From Clostridia bacterium (GTDB lineage Bacteria > Bacillota > Clostridia > Oscillospirales > Acutalibacteraceae), in the NCBI GenBank assembly GCA_017625835.1, contig JAGAKF010000051.1, positions 60,166 to 124,165 on the forward strand: a DNA stretch of 64,000 nucleotides, written 5' to 3'. Under the pieces are notes generated by a model. That model searched no databases, was not told the origin of the DNA, and saw only the letters and a list, made by a program, of their open reading frames with translations. Of the stretch, positions 6,955-15,259 are shown in pieces. A program made the position numbers and the translations under genes. The number at the start of each line of letters is the position of its first letter. The first letter of the stretch is position 1.

Positions 6955-8622
6955 ATGTTTAAATTTGAACCGTACATCCGATACAAAGTTCACGGCACAA
7001 CCTATGAAAACAGAAAGACTGAGTGTGACCATTACGAGCTTGACCTTGAGGTAAGCGAAAATGCCGTAAAGTGTGTTCTTAAGCCGAAGGCACCGATGGA
7101 AATGCTCGCATTCAAACTCAACACCGTAAAGAAGCTCGAGAAGAACGAAGTTTTCTTTGCAAACGGTTTCCAGTCCTGGACCAAGTGCTACGAGTGCCAC
7201 GCTGACGACAAAATCACAGGTCTCGGCAAAATCACTCACCTTAACAATTTTACAAAATTCTTTGCAGGCGTTCAGGGTGACTACCACTTTGCTGAGTACG
7301 ACAAAGTCGGCAGTTTCCACTCATATACATATACATATTTCAGAAACGGCGAAGACCTTGTTCTTTTCGGCTCACGCAGCGAAAGAGAAGGCTACACTCT
7401 CTTCGAGCTTGAATGTTCGGAAAACCGTTTCAGCATTTCAAAGGACATTGTCGGTTGCACTCTTGAAAACGAGACAACTCTCGTTGACGTTGTAAGCTTC
7501 AGCGGAAAATACGACGATGTATTTGATAAGTATTTCAGTTCAATGACTCTCAGAAAGCCGAAGATCAACTACCTTTCAGGTTATACATCATGGTACAACT
7601 ACTACCAGAAGATTACCGAAGATATCATTCTTCGCGACCTCGACGGTCTTGACAGAGCAAAGGACAGCGTTTCAATCTTCCAGATTGACGACGGTTACGA
7701 GCCTTTCGTCGGTGACTGGCTTGATCCTAATCCTGCAAAATTCCCCAACGGTATGAAGCCAATTGCAGAAAAGATTCACGAAAAGGGCTACCTTGCAGGT
7801 ATCTGGATTGCTCCGTTCAGCGCACAGCGCGTTTCAAAGATTGCAAAAGAGCATCCCGACTGGCTCATCAAGGATGAAAAAGGCAAACCTCTTCTCGGCT
7901 GTCAGGGCTGGGGCGGTGCTTACACACTTGACTTCTACCATCCCGAAGCAAGAGAATACATCAAGCATTTCTTCGACGTTATCGTAAACGACTGGGGCTT
8001 TGATATGGTTAAGCTCGACTTCCTCTACTCCGAGGCTATGCTTCCCAGACACGGTAAGACACGAGGCACAATTATGTGCGAGGCTATGGACTTCCTTCGT
8101 GAATGCGTTGGCGAGGACAAGCTCATCCTTGGCTGCGGCGTTCCTCTCGGACCGTCTTTCGGCGTTGTTGACGCTTGCCGTATCGGCTGTGACGTTTCAC
8201 CTCATTTTGAGTTCAACTTCATTGACAAACTTCTTCTCAATATGGAAATCGTCAACACAAGACACGCAATCAACAACACATTCCTCCGCCGTCACCTTGA
8301 CCAGAGAGTTTTCTGCAACGACCCCGACGTTTTCTTCCTTCGTGACAACAACCTTAAATTCACAAAGGAACAGAAACTCCTTCTTGCAAAAATCAACAAT
8401 CTTTTCGGCAGTGTTCTCTTCGTTTCCGATAACGCAGGCGACTACGATGACGAGACTACAGAATATCTTAAGCTCTTCTTCAAGCCGAGCGAGGCCGAAA
8501 TTCTTTCTGCGGAATATGTTACAAAAGAAGATGTCCGTATCTGCTACATCGAGGGCGGAAAGAAGAAGACTCTTCGTTTCAACATCCGCACAGGTAAGAG
8601 TAATTTAAAGAATCTCTTATAA
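6955..8622 (+). CDS. Alpha-galactosidase, GH36 family, cytoplasmic
   Basis: 555 residues without a signal peptide. An N-terminal beta domain (to about residue 190) precedes a TIM barrel. Barrel landmarks are FQIDDGYEPFVGDW, GIWIAPF, MVKLDFLY with the predicted nucleophile Asp, and CRIGCDVSPH with the predicted acid/base Asp. These match GH36/GH-D enzymes that release alpha-galactose from raffinose-type sugars, melibiose or short galactomannan oligomers taken up by the cell. TTGGAGGA precedes the ATG. It stands alone, with the aromatic operon promoter 69 bp downstream. I see no transporter gene next to it. Confidence 0.88.
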   Translation: MFKFEPYIRYKVHGTTYENRKTECDHYELDLEVSENAVKCVLKPKAPMEMLAFKLNTVKKLEKNEVFFANGFQSWTKCYECHADDKITGLGKITHLNNFTKFFAGVQGDYHFAEYDKVGSFHSYTYTYFRNGEDLVLFGSRSEREGYTLFELECSENRFSISKDIVGCTLENETTLVDVVSFSGKYDDVFDKYFSSMTLRKPKINYLSGYTSWYNYYQKITEDIILRDLDGLDRAKDSVSIFQIDDGYEPFVGDWLDPNPAKFPNGMKPIAEKIHEKGYLAGIWIAPFSAQRVSKIAKEHPDWLIKDEKGKPLLGCQGWGGAYTLDFYHPEAREYIKHFFDVIVNDWGFDMVKLDFLYSEAMLPRHGKTRGTIMCEAMDFLRECVGEDKLILGCGVPLGPSFGVVDACRIGCDVSPHFEFNFIDKLLLNMEIVNTRHAINNTFLRRHLDQRVFCNDPDVFFLRDNNLKFTKEQKLLLAKINNLFGSVLFVSDNAGDYDDETTEYLKLFFKPSEAEILSAEYVTKEDVRICYIEGGKKKTLRFNIRTGKSNLKNLL

Positions 8623-8690
8623 GGTGATTTTTGCCGGTTCAAAAAGGTATCCGAACGCAAAATCAAGTTGAGAAATTTTTTCAAAAACGC

Positions 8691-8719
8691 TTGACATACT
8701 ACTGCTGCGGTGCTATAAT
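8691..8719 (+). promoter_or_regulatory. Perfect-consensus promoter of the aromatic operon
   Basis: TTGACA (8691-8696), exactly 17 nt, TATAAT (8714-8719). Both hexamers are perfect sigma-70/sigma-A consensus. Transcription should begin near 8726, about 20 nt before the leader peptide start. Confidence 0.93.
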
Positions 8720-8746
8720 TAGCGAAAACTTTAGGAGATTAAAGCA

Positions 8747-8806
8747 ATGAAGCAAAACGTTTTTACAGCTGAATTCTTTTACTTTTACTTTATTAACAAA
8801 AGTTAA
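8747..8806 (+). CDS. Phe/Tyr-rich attenuator leader peptide
   Basis: A 19-residue open frame, MKQNVFTAEFFYFYFINKS, with its own AGGAGA ribosome site (8733-8738) 8 nt before the ATG and tandem stops TAA TAG. Seven of 19 residues are aromatic (five Phe, two Tyr), six of them consecutive at codons 10-15. Composition and position match the logic of the E. coli pheA and pheST leader peptides. Ribosome stalling at 8774-8791 when charged Phe- or Tyr-tRNA is scarce would leave the downstream segment 8819-8828 free to pair. It is read with the terminator at 8853-8894 and the DAHP synthase gene directly after. Confidence 0.88.
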   Translation: MKQNVFTAEFFYFYFINKS

Positions 8807-8870
8807 TAGGGTTAAGTTGTTTTGCTGTAAATTGTTTTTATAAATGCTTTTCAAGGCTTCGCAGTAAAAT
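8751..8870 (+). promoter_or_regulatory. Alternative RNA pairings of the Phe/Tyr attenuator
   Basis: Segment 1, inside the leader codons, pairs with segment 2 in two ways: AGCAAAAC (8751-8758) with GTTTTGCT (8819-8826), or TTTACAGC (8762-8769) with GCTGTAAA (8824-8831). Segment 2 (8819-8828) can instead pair with segment 3 (8861-8870) over 10 contiguous base pairs, three of them G-U. That antiterminator uses the last five bases of the terminator's 5' arm plus its loop. The set is the classic 1:2 / 2:3 / 3:4 arrangement of ribosome-mediated attenuation. Pairings were found by eye and not folded. Confidence 0.72.
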
Positions 8871-8894
8871 CACACTGCGAAGCCTTTTATATTT
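8853..8894 (+). terminator. Intrinsic terminator of the attenuator, 15 bp before aroF
   Basis: A 13-bp perfect stem, AAGGCTTCGCAGT (8853-8865) with 8874-8886, an 8-nt loop, and the tail TTATATTT. It ends just before the aroF ribosome site CAGGAGG, so it can only act on readthrough from the leader. Confidence 0.9.
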
Positions 8895-8908
8895 CAGGAG
8901 GTACGGTT

Positions 8909-9922
8909 ATGGTAGTAGTTGTTAAAAACGGAATTGATAAAGACCAGCAGGAGCATCTTATTGAATGGCTCCGCTCAATGAACATAGACGTTCACGAAAC
9001 CGTCGGCGAATTTGAGACAATTCTCGGCCTTATCGGCGACACAAGCCACGTTGACATCGACCTTATCAATAGCCTTGATATTGTCGAAAAGGTTACACGA
9101 ATCAGTGAGCCTTTCAAAAATGCTAACAGAAAATTCCATCCCGACGATACAGTTATCGACATCGGCGGTTTCAAAATCGGCGGCGGCAACTTCCAGTACA
9201 TCGCAGGACCCTGCTCCGTTGAATCGCCCGAGCAGATCTGCTCAATCGCAGAAGAAACAAAGGCCGCAGGCGCTAATCTTCTTCGCGGCGGTGCTTTCAA
9301 GCCGAGAACTTCTCCTTACGCTTTCCAGGGTATGAGAGCAGAGGGACTTAAGCTTCTTGAGAAAGCCAAAGCAGAAACAGGAATGCCTATCGTTACCGAG
9401 ATTATGGATATCTCTCACCTGGAGCTTTTCGAAAACGTTGACGTAATCCAGGTCGGCGCAAGAAATATGCAGAACTTCGAGCTTCTTAAGGAACTCGGCC
9501 ACACAGACAAGCCGATCCTTCTTAAGCGCGGTCTTTCAAGCACAATGGAAGAGCTTCTTATGAGCGCGGAATACATTATGGCAGGCGGTAACGAAAAGGT
9601 TATCCTCTGCGAAAGAGGAATCCGTACTTTCGAAAAATACACAAGAAACACTATGGACGTTTCAGCGATTGCACTTCTTAAAGAAAAATCTCACCTTCCC
9701 GTTATTGCTGACCCGAGCCACGCGGCAGGCCTTTCAAGGCTCGTCCGTCCCCTCGCCCTTTCAGCCGTTGCGGCAGGCGCAGACGGACTTATGATAGAAG
9801 TTCACAACGACCCTGCACACGCTTTATGTGACGGACCGCAGGCGCTTACTCCCGCACAGTTCGCACAGGTCGTTAAAGAAGCTGAAGTTATCCGCAAGGT
9901 TCTTCACGGCAACAATGACTGA
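8909..9922 (+). CDS. aroF: 3-deoxy-7-phosphoheptulonate synthase (DAHP synthase, type I-beta)
   Basis: 337 residues. It joins phosphoenolpyruvate and erythrose 4-phosphate in the first step of the shikimate pathway. The N-terminal 70 residues (MVVVVKNGIDKDQQ...) form the ferredoxin-like domain that in Thermotoga-type enzymes mediates feedback inhibition. The barrel starts near YIAGPCSVES (about residue 98) and continues with LLRGGAFKPRTSPYAFQG, LLKRGLS and the metal-site segment IADPSHAAG. Length is normal for the type. CAGGAGGTACG precedes the ATG. It is first in the eight-gene aromatic operon and the gene most directly gated by the attenuator. It thus probably has both allosteric and transcriptional control. 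Confidence 0.95.
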   Translation: MVVVVKNGIDKDQQEHLIEWLRSMNIDVHETVGEFETILGLIGDTSHVDIDLINSLDIVEKVTRISEPFKNANRKFHPDDTVIDIGGFKIGGGNFQYIAGPCSVESPEQICSIAEETKAAGANLLRGGAFKPRTSPYAFQGMRAEGLKLLEKAKAETGMPIVTEIMDISHLELFENVDVIQVGARNMQNFELLKELGHTDKPILLKRGLSSTMEELLMSAEYIMAGGNEKVILCERGIRTFEKYTRNTMDVSAIALLKEKSHLPVIADPSHAAGLSRLVRPLALSAVAAGADGLMIEVHNDPAHALCDGPQALTPAQFAQVVKEAEVIRKVLHGNND

Positions 9923-9939
9923 CGGAAAGGGGCAGAACA

Positions 9940-10770
9940 ATGAACGTCGGCATAGTCGGCCTCGGACTCATTGGCGGTTCGATGGCAAAAGCAATTAAAG
10001 AAACAAACGAACACACCGTATACGGCTACGACATTCTCGAAAGCACAATGCTCGCTTCTCAGCTCGTCGGTGCCGTTGACGGAACGCTTGACAGCGAAAC
10101 TCTTCCGACCTGCGACATAGTTATCGTTTCGCTTTATCCGCAGGCAACCGTAGATTATATTACTCAAAACGCAGACAGATTTAAAAAGGATTGCGTCGTA
10201 ATCGACTGCAGCGGTGTTAAAAGACACGTCTGCGACAGAATAAATCCGCTTGCAAAAAATCATCAGTTCACTTTCATCGGCGGTCATCCGATGGCAGGTA
10301 CGCAATTCTGGGGCTTTGATTACTCGCGTGCAAGCCTTTTCAAAGGTGCTTCAATGATCCTTACTCCCCACGGAATTTCGGACATTGCACTTCTTGATAA
10401 GGTCAAGAAATTTTTCACATCGTTCGGCTTTGCGGACATCACATTCTCCACACCCGACGACCACGACAGAATCATCGCGTACACCTCACAGCTTGCCCAC
10501 ATCGTTTCCAACGCCTACGTAAAAAGCCCGACAGCGCTTAACAGAAAAGGCTTTTCGGCAGGCAGCTACAAGGATATGACAAGAGTTGCAAAGCTCAACG
10601 AAAAAATGTGGACAGAGCTTTTCCTCGAAAACAACGACTATCTCGTAAACGAGATTGACATTCTTATAGAAAACCTTCAGCAGTACAGAGACGCGCTCAA
10701 AAACGCGGACGGCGAAGCACTTTCCGCTTTACTTAAAGAAGGTAAAGACACCAAGAAACAGGCAGGTTAA
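9940..10770 (+). CDS. tyrA: Prephenate dehydrogenase
   Basis: 276 residues. It converts prephenate to 4-hydroxyphenylpyruvate for tyrosine synthesis with NAD(P). The Rossmann motif is VGIVGLGLIGGSMAKAIK at the N-terminus. The substrate-binding stretch is GGHPMAGTQFWGFDYSRA, and the helical dimer domain carries the conserved AYTSQLAHIVSNA segment. There is no chorismate mutase domain (that is in PheA here) and no C-terminal ACT domain, consistent with the short length. It lies 17 nt after aroF with AAAGGGG as ribosome site and 6 nt before aroB. Cyclohexadienyl (arogenate) specificity cannot be excluded. Confidence 0.93.
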   Translation: MNVGIVGLGLIGGSMAKAIKETNEHTVYGYDILESTMLASQLVGAVDGTLDSETLPTCDIVIVSLYPQATVDYITQNADRFKKDCVVIDCSGVKRHVCDRINPLAKNHQFTFIGGHPMAGTQFWGFDYSRASLFKGASMILTPHGISDIALLDKVKKFFTSFGFADITFSTPDDHDRIIAYTSQLAHIVSNAYVKSPTALNRKGFSAGSYKDMTRVAKLNEKMWTELFLENNDYLVNEIDILIENLQQYRDALKNADGEALSALLKEGKDTKKQAG

Positions 10771-10776
10771 TTTGTT

Positions 10777-11820
10777 ATGGAAACAGTTAAAGTTAACGCA
10801 TCAAAAGCATATGACGTAATAATCGGACAGAAAACAGTCGCTCTATTGGGCAAAAAGATAAAGGACTTCTTCGGCGACGTCAAGGTTTGCATCGTTACGG
10901 ACGATACCGTCGCTTCGCTTCACGGAGAAAAGGTGCAGGGATACCTCAACGAAGAGAATCTTAAAAACAAGACCTTTGTCTTCCCTCACGGTGAAAAGTC
11001 CAAGTCCCCCGAAGTTCTTTTCGAACTGCTGGAATTCCTTGCCGAAAACCGATTTTCAAGAAAAGATGTTCTTGTGGCTCTCGGCGGCGGTGTAACGGGC
11101 GACCTGACGGGACTTGCGGCGGCAATGTATATGCGCGGAATGCATCTTATCCAGATTCCGACTACGCTTCTTGCGATGGTTGACTCTTCCGTCGGCGGTA
11201 AAACTGCCGTTAACCTTAAAGCAGGCAAAAACCTTGCAGGCGTTTTCAATCAGCCTGAGCTTGTGCTCTGCGACCTGCAGATGCTTCTGACTCTTCCGTC
11301 CGAATATTTTGCAGACGGTATGGCTGAAGTTATCAAATACGGCGTGATTGCCGACAAGTCGCTTTTTGAAACAGTAAAAGACGGTGACATCGCGAGAAAC
11401 CTTGAAAAGATCGTTGCACGCTGTGTTTCAATCAAACGCGACATCGTCAACGAAGATGAATTCGACACAGGCAAGCGTCAGCTTCTCAATTTCGGCCACA
11501 CGCTTGCACACTCAATCGAAAAAATGAGCAATTTTGAGATTTCCCACGGAAGCGCAGTTGCAATGGGAATGCTTATAATTTCCGAGATTGCCTGGAAAAA
11601 CGGCTTCTCCGACGAACGCTGTCAGGACGAAATCATTGACGCGCTTCTTGAAAACAATCTTCCGATCACCTGCCCTTTCAAAAACAGTGAGCTTTACTAT
11701 GCCGCCGAAAACGACAAGAAAAGCGCTTCGGGCAGAATTTCAATCATCATTCCCGAAAAAATCGGTCATTGCAAGATTATGAACATTGCTCTTGCTGAGC
11801 TTAAGGAGCTTCTTGAATGA
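10777..11820 (+). CDS. aroB: 3-dehydroquinate synthase
   Basis: 347 residues. It cyclises DAHP to 3-dehydroquinate with NAD and a divalent metal. The NAD motif is ALGGGVTGDLTGLAAAMYMRG, then IPTTLLAMVDSSVGGKTAVN, MAEVIKYGVI and the metal ligand segment NFGHTLAHSIE. The length is typical for a monofunctional enzyme. It is spaced 6 nt after tyrA and its stop overlaps the aroA start by 4 nt (ATGA), which suggests translational coupling. Confidence 0.96.
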   Translation: METVKVNASKAYDVIIGQKTVALLGKKIKDFFGDVKVCIVTDDTVASLHGEKVQGYLNEENLKNKTFVFPHGEKSKSPEVLFELLEFLAENRFSRKDVLVALGGGVTGDLTGLAAAMYMRGMHLIQIPTTLLAMVDSSVGGKTAVNLKAGKNLAGVFNQPELVLCDLQMLLTLPSEYFADGMAEVIKYGVIADKSLFETVKDGDIARNLEKIVARCVSIKRDIVNEDEFDTGKRQLLNFGHTLAHSIEKMSNFEISHGSAVAMGMLIISEIAWKNGFSDERCQDEIIDALLENNLPITCPFKNSELYYAAENDKKSASGRISIIIPEKIGHCKIMNIALAELKELLE

Positions 11821-13049
11821 ACATAAAAATTAATCCTTCCACTCTTTCGGGCAAGGTTGAAGCTCCCGCTTCAAAGTCCGTTGCACACAGAATGCTTATC
11901 TGTGCGGCGCTTGCGAAAGAGAAAAGCACAATCAGAATAAACAAAACCTCCGAGGACATCGAAGCAACGGCAAGCTGCCTGAGATCACTCGGAGTTGCGA
12001 TAGAAAAAGACGGTGAACTCTGGACCGTTACTCCCCCGTCGGACTTCCCCGAAAAAGCTGAGCTCGACTGCGGAGAAAGCGGTTCAACGCTCCGATTTAT
12101 GCTTCCCGTTGTTTCCGCATTGGGAATCGACGCAACGCTCAACGGCCACGGCAGGCTCCCCTCCCGACCGATTGCTCCCCTGCTTGACGAAATGAAACGC
12201 CACGGCATAAGCTGTGACGGCAGTTTTCCTCTTCACGTTTCGGGCAGGCTTACGGGCGGAAAATATACGGTTGCGGGCAACATCAGTTCGCAGTTTATAA
12301 CAGGGCTTCTTCTCGCGCTTCCTCTTTGCGATGGTGAAAGCGAAATCGAGGTTATCCCTCCCGTGGAGTCGAAGCCTTACATTGATATAACAACTTCCGT
12401 TCTTTCCCTCTTCGGGGTTAACACTACGAAAAACGACAATATCTATACAGTAAAGAAATCAGACTTCGTGTCGGGCGATTTCACTGCCGAAGGCGACTGG
12501 TCAAATGCAGCGTTCCTGCTTTCGCTCGGCGTTGAAGTCGGCGGACTGGACACAGGCTCAACCCAGGGCGACCGAAAGATACTCGATGTGCTTAGTTCTT
12601 TCGGCGCTGAAATAACACAAAGGAACGGCACAATTCAGGTAAATCTTTCCTCTCTTCACGGTGCCGACGTTGATGCTTCTGACATTCCCGACCTCGTGCC
12701 CGTGATATGCGCGGTTGCTTCGACAGCAGAAGGCACAACAAGGATTTACAACGCCTCCCGTCTCCGCCTTAAGGAAAGTGACAGAATCGAAACCACCGTG
12801 CGGATGATCAACTCCCTCGGCGGTGAGGCGCACGAAACGGACGACGGAATTATCATAAACGGTAAAAAATCCCTTTCAGGCGGAACTGTTGACGGTTGCG
12901 GTGACCACAGAATCGTTATGTCGGCTGCCGTTGCTTCGCTTAAATGCGAGAACCCAGTAATCATCGAGGGTGCACAAGCCGTAAACAAGTCCTATTCCGA
13001 ATTTTTCAAAGATTTCAATTCACTCGGAGGTGACTCGGATGTCATGTAG
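11817..13049 (+). CDS. aroA: 3-phosphoshikimate 1-carboxyvinyltransferase (EPSP synthase)
   Basis: 410 residues. It transfers enolpyruvyl from PEP to shikimate 3-phosphate. Landmarks: PASKSVAHRMLICAALA near the N-terminus, CGESGSTLRFMLPV, GRLPSRPIAPLLD, SSQFITGLLLALP, RLRLKESDRIETT and CGDHRIVMSAAVA. These cover both halves of the two-domain fold. It overlaps aroB by 4 nt at its start and aroC by 11 nt at its end. Confidence 0.95.
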   Translation: MNIKINPSTLSGKVEAPASKSVAHRMLICAALAKEKSTIRINKTSEDIEATASCLRSLGVAIEKDGELWTVTPPSDFPEKAELDCGESGSTLRFMLPVVSALGIDATLNGHGRLPSRPIAPLLDEMKRHGISCDGSFPLHVSGRLTGGKYTVAGNISSQFITGLLLALPLCDGESEIEVIPPVESKPYIDITTSVLSLFGVNTTKNDNIYTVKKSDFVSGDFTAEGDWSNAAFLLSLGVEVGGLDTGSTQGDRKILDVLSSFGAEITQRNGTIQVNLSSLHGADVDASDIPDLVPVICAVASTAEGTTRIYNASRLRLKESDRIETTVRMINSLGGEAHETDDGIIINGKKSLSGGTVDGCGDHRIVMSAAVASLKCENPVIIEGAQAVNKSYSEFFKDFNSLGGDSDVM

Positions 13050-14109
13050 CTTTGGTGAAAAATTTAAAATAACCGTTTTCGGTCAATCACATTCTGAGGC
13101 AATCGGCGTTGTCATTGACGGAATCCCTGCAGGAATAAAGCTCGATACGGACAAGATCGGTGCTTTTATGTCACGTCGCGCTCCGGGCAAAAACGCATAT
13201 TCCACAAAGCGCAAAGAGACGGACATTCCCGAAATCGTTTCGGGTGTTGTTAACGGCATAACCTGCGGTGCGCCGATCTGCGCAACCATCAGAAACAGCG
13301 ACCAGCATTCGAAGGATTATTCCAAGCTTAAAATTCTTCCCCGTCCGTCGCATTCCGACTTTGCGGCATACGTTAAGCACAACGGCTTCAACGACATCCG
13401 CGGCGGAGGAAATTTCTCCGGCAGAATGACTGCTCCGATGTGCTTTGCAGGCGCAATTGCCATGCAGATTCTCGAAGAAAAAGGAATCCGTATCGCTGCT
13501 CATATAGAAAAGATCGCAGGTATCCGCGACGAACGTTTTGATCCCGTTAACGTGGATGCAGAACAGCTGAAAGCGGTTTCCTCAAAAGAATTCCCGTTGA
13601 TTAACGACTGTGTGAAAGACGAAATCCTTGCAAAGATTGAAGAAGCAAGGCTTGACTGCGATTCCGTCGGCGGTGTAATCGAATGTGCCGTTACGGGACT
13701 TCCTGCAGGAATCGGCGAGCCGATGTTTGAGGGAATCGAAAACGTTATAAGTCAGGCTGTTTTTGCTGTCCCTGCAATCAAGGGAATTGAATTTGGTAAT
13801 GGCTTTGACTGTGCCGATCTCAGAGGCATTGAAAACAACGACGACTTTATTATCAAAGACAGCAAAATCGCGACCGCGACAAACAACCACGGAGGTATCC
13901 TTGGCGGTATCACATCGTCAATGCCTCTCATTTTCCGCGTTGCCGTCAAACCGACACCGTCAATTGCAAAACCGCAGCTGACGGTCAACCTTGAAACAAT
14001 GCTTCCCGAAGAGCTTGTCATCGAGGGCAGACACGACCCGTGTATTGTTCCGCGAGCTGTCCCCTGCATTGAGGCTGTTACCGCAATTGCACTTATTAAT
14101 CTTATCTGA
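13039..14109 (+). CDS. aroC: Chorismate synthase
   Basis: 356 residues from the ATG at 13039 (MSCSFGEKFKITVFGQSHSE). A GTG at 13030 is also in frame, but it is part of the ribosome site CGGAGGTG, so the ATG 6 nt downstream is preferred. The enzyme removes phosphate from EPSP to give chorismate and needs reduced FMN. Family signatures are GQSHSEAIGVVIDGIPAG, RRAPGKNAYSTKRKE, HNGFNDIRGGGNFSGRMTAP and NNHGGILGGITSSMP. The start overlaps the end of aroA. Confidence 0.95.
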   Translation: MSCSFGEKFKITVFGQSHSEAIGVVIDGIPAGIKLDTDKIGAFMSRRAPGKNAYSTKRKETDIPEIVSGVVNGITCGAPICATIRNSDQHSKDYSKLKILPRPSHSDFAAYVKHNGFNDIRGGGNFSGRMTAPMCFAGAIAMQILEEKGIRIAAHIEKIAGIRDERFDPVNVDAEQLKAVSSKEFPLINDCVKDEILAKIEEARLDCDSVGGVIECAVTGLPAGIGEPMFEGIENVISQAVFAVPAIKGIEFGNGFDCADLRGIENNDDFIIKDSKIATATNNHGGILGGITSSMPLIFRVAVKPTPSIAKPQLTVNLETMLPEELVIEGRHDPCIVPRAVPCIEAVTAIALINLI

Positions 14110-14120
14110 AGGTGATCCCA

Positions 14121-15257
14121 ATGAATATAAATGATTTAAGAAATGAAATTGATGCGATTGACGACGAGCTCGTCCGCCTTTTCGAAAAAAGAATGAACAC
14201 AGCTGCAGCGATTGCCGACTACAAGCGTGCTAACGGTCTTGCAGTTTCTGACCGCGGACGTGAGCGTCAGGTTATCAACAAGGTAACAGCAAAGGTCGCT
14301 CCCGAATTCAGCGACTATACGAAGGTGCTTTACCAGACAATTTTTGATTTAAGCTGTTCGTACCAGAGAAGCCTGAACGCAAAGAAATCGAGACTTCTTG
14401 AAAAAATTGAACGCGTTACAAACGAAACTCCCAAGGAACGCGTAAACCGCGCGGTTGTTGCCTGCCAGGGCGTTGAGGGTGCTTACTCACAGCACGCTTG
14501 CGACAAGATGTTCACCTACCCGAGCATTATGTACTTCAGCGGTTTTGAAGACGTTTTCAAGGCGGTTGATTCAGGACTTTGCCGTTACGGTATTCTGCCC
14601 GTTGAAAACAGTACCGCAGGTTCGGTTAATCAGGTTTACGACCTTATGTCCAAATACAACTTCTACATCACTCACAGTATGAAGCTCTGCATCGAGCATA
14701 AGCTTCTTGCAAACAGCGGAACAAGCATCAGCTCAATCAAGGAAATTTATTCCCACGAGCAGGCACTCAACCAGTGTTCGGCTTTCATCAGCCAGCTTGG
14801 TGTTAAGGCTCACGTATGCAAAAACACAGCCGAGGCTGCAAAAATCGTTGCTGAATCGGGCAGAACTGACATTGCCGCTATCGGTGCAAAGGAATGCGCT
14901 GAGCTTTACGGACTCAGAATCCTTTCAGGCAACGTACAGAACACGCAGAACAACTACACAAGATTCATCTGCATTTCCAAGACTCCTGAAATCTATCCCG
15001 GAGCGAACAAGACAAGTATTATGCTGACAGTTTCGCATACTCCGGGCTCACTTTACAACGTGATTGCACGTTTCGCGGCAAGAGGGCTCAACCTCACAAA
15101 GCTTGAAAGCCGTCCGATTCCAGGAAGCAACTTTGAATTTATGTTCTATTTCGACATCGACGCTTCGGTTTATTCGCCCGAATTCAAGGAGCTTATTGCC
15201 GAGCTCGAAAGCGATTGCGAAGAATTTACCTACCTTGGAAGCTACACGGAGGAATAA
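14121..15257 (+). CDS. pheA: Chorismate mutase / prephenate dehydratase (P-protein)
   Basis: 378 residues from the ATG at 14121; an in-frame GTG at 14112 lies inside the ribosome site AAGGTGAT. Residues of about 1-85 are an AroQ-class chorismate mutase helix bundle (INDLRNEIDAIDDELVRLFE). About 113-285 are the prephenate dehydratase domain (CQGVEGAYSQHACDKMF, PVENSTAGSVNQVYDL). About 295-378 are an ACT domain with the Phe-binding motif KLESRPIPGSNFEFMF. It makes phenylpyruvate for phenylalanine and should be feedback-inhibited by Phe, a second layer on top of the attenuator. It is spaced 2 nt before the aroE-aroK start codon. Confidence 0.95.
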   Translation: MNINDLRNEIDAIDDELVRLFEKRMNTAAAIADYKRANGLAVSDRGRERQVINKVTAKVAPEFSDYTKVLYQTIFDLSCSYQRSLNAKKSRLLEKIERVTNETPKERVNRAVVACQGVEGAYSQHACDKMFTYPSIMYFSGFEDVFKAVDSGLCRYGILPVENSTAGSVNQVYDLMSKYNFYITHSMKLCIEHKLLANSGTSISSIKEIYSHEQALNQCSAFISQLGVKAHVCKNTAEAAKIVAESGRTDIAAIGAKECAELYGLRILSGNVQNTQNNYTRFICISKTPEIYPGANKTSIMLTVSHTPGSLYNVIARFAARGLNLTKLESRPIPGSNFEFMFYFDIDASVYSPEFKELIAELESDCEEFTYLGSYTEE

Positions 15258-15259
15258 AA

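Noticed and set aside
8623-8690. Terminator of the GH36 gene at 6955
   Set aside because: TGATTTTTGC...GCAAAATCA can pair, but with bulges and without a T-run, so I do not call it.
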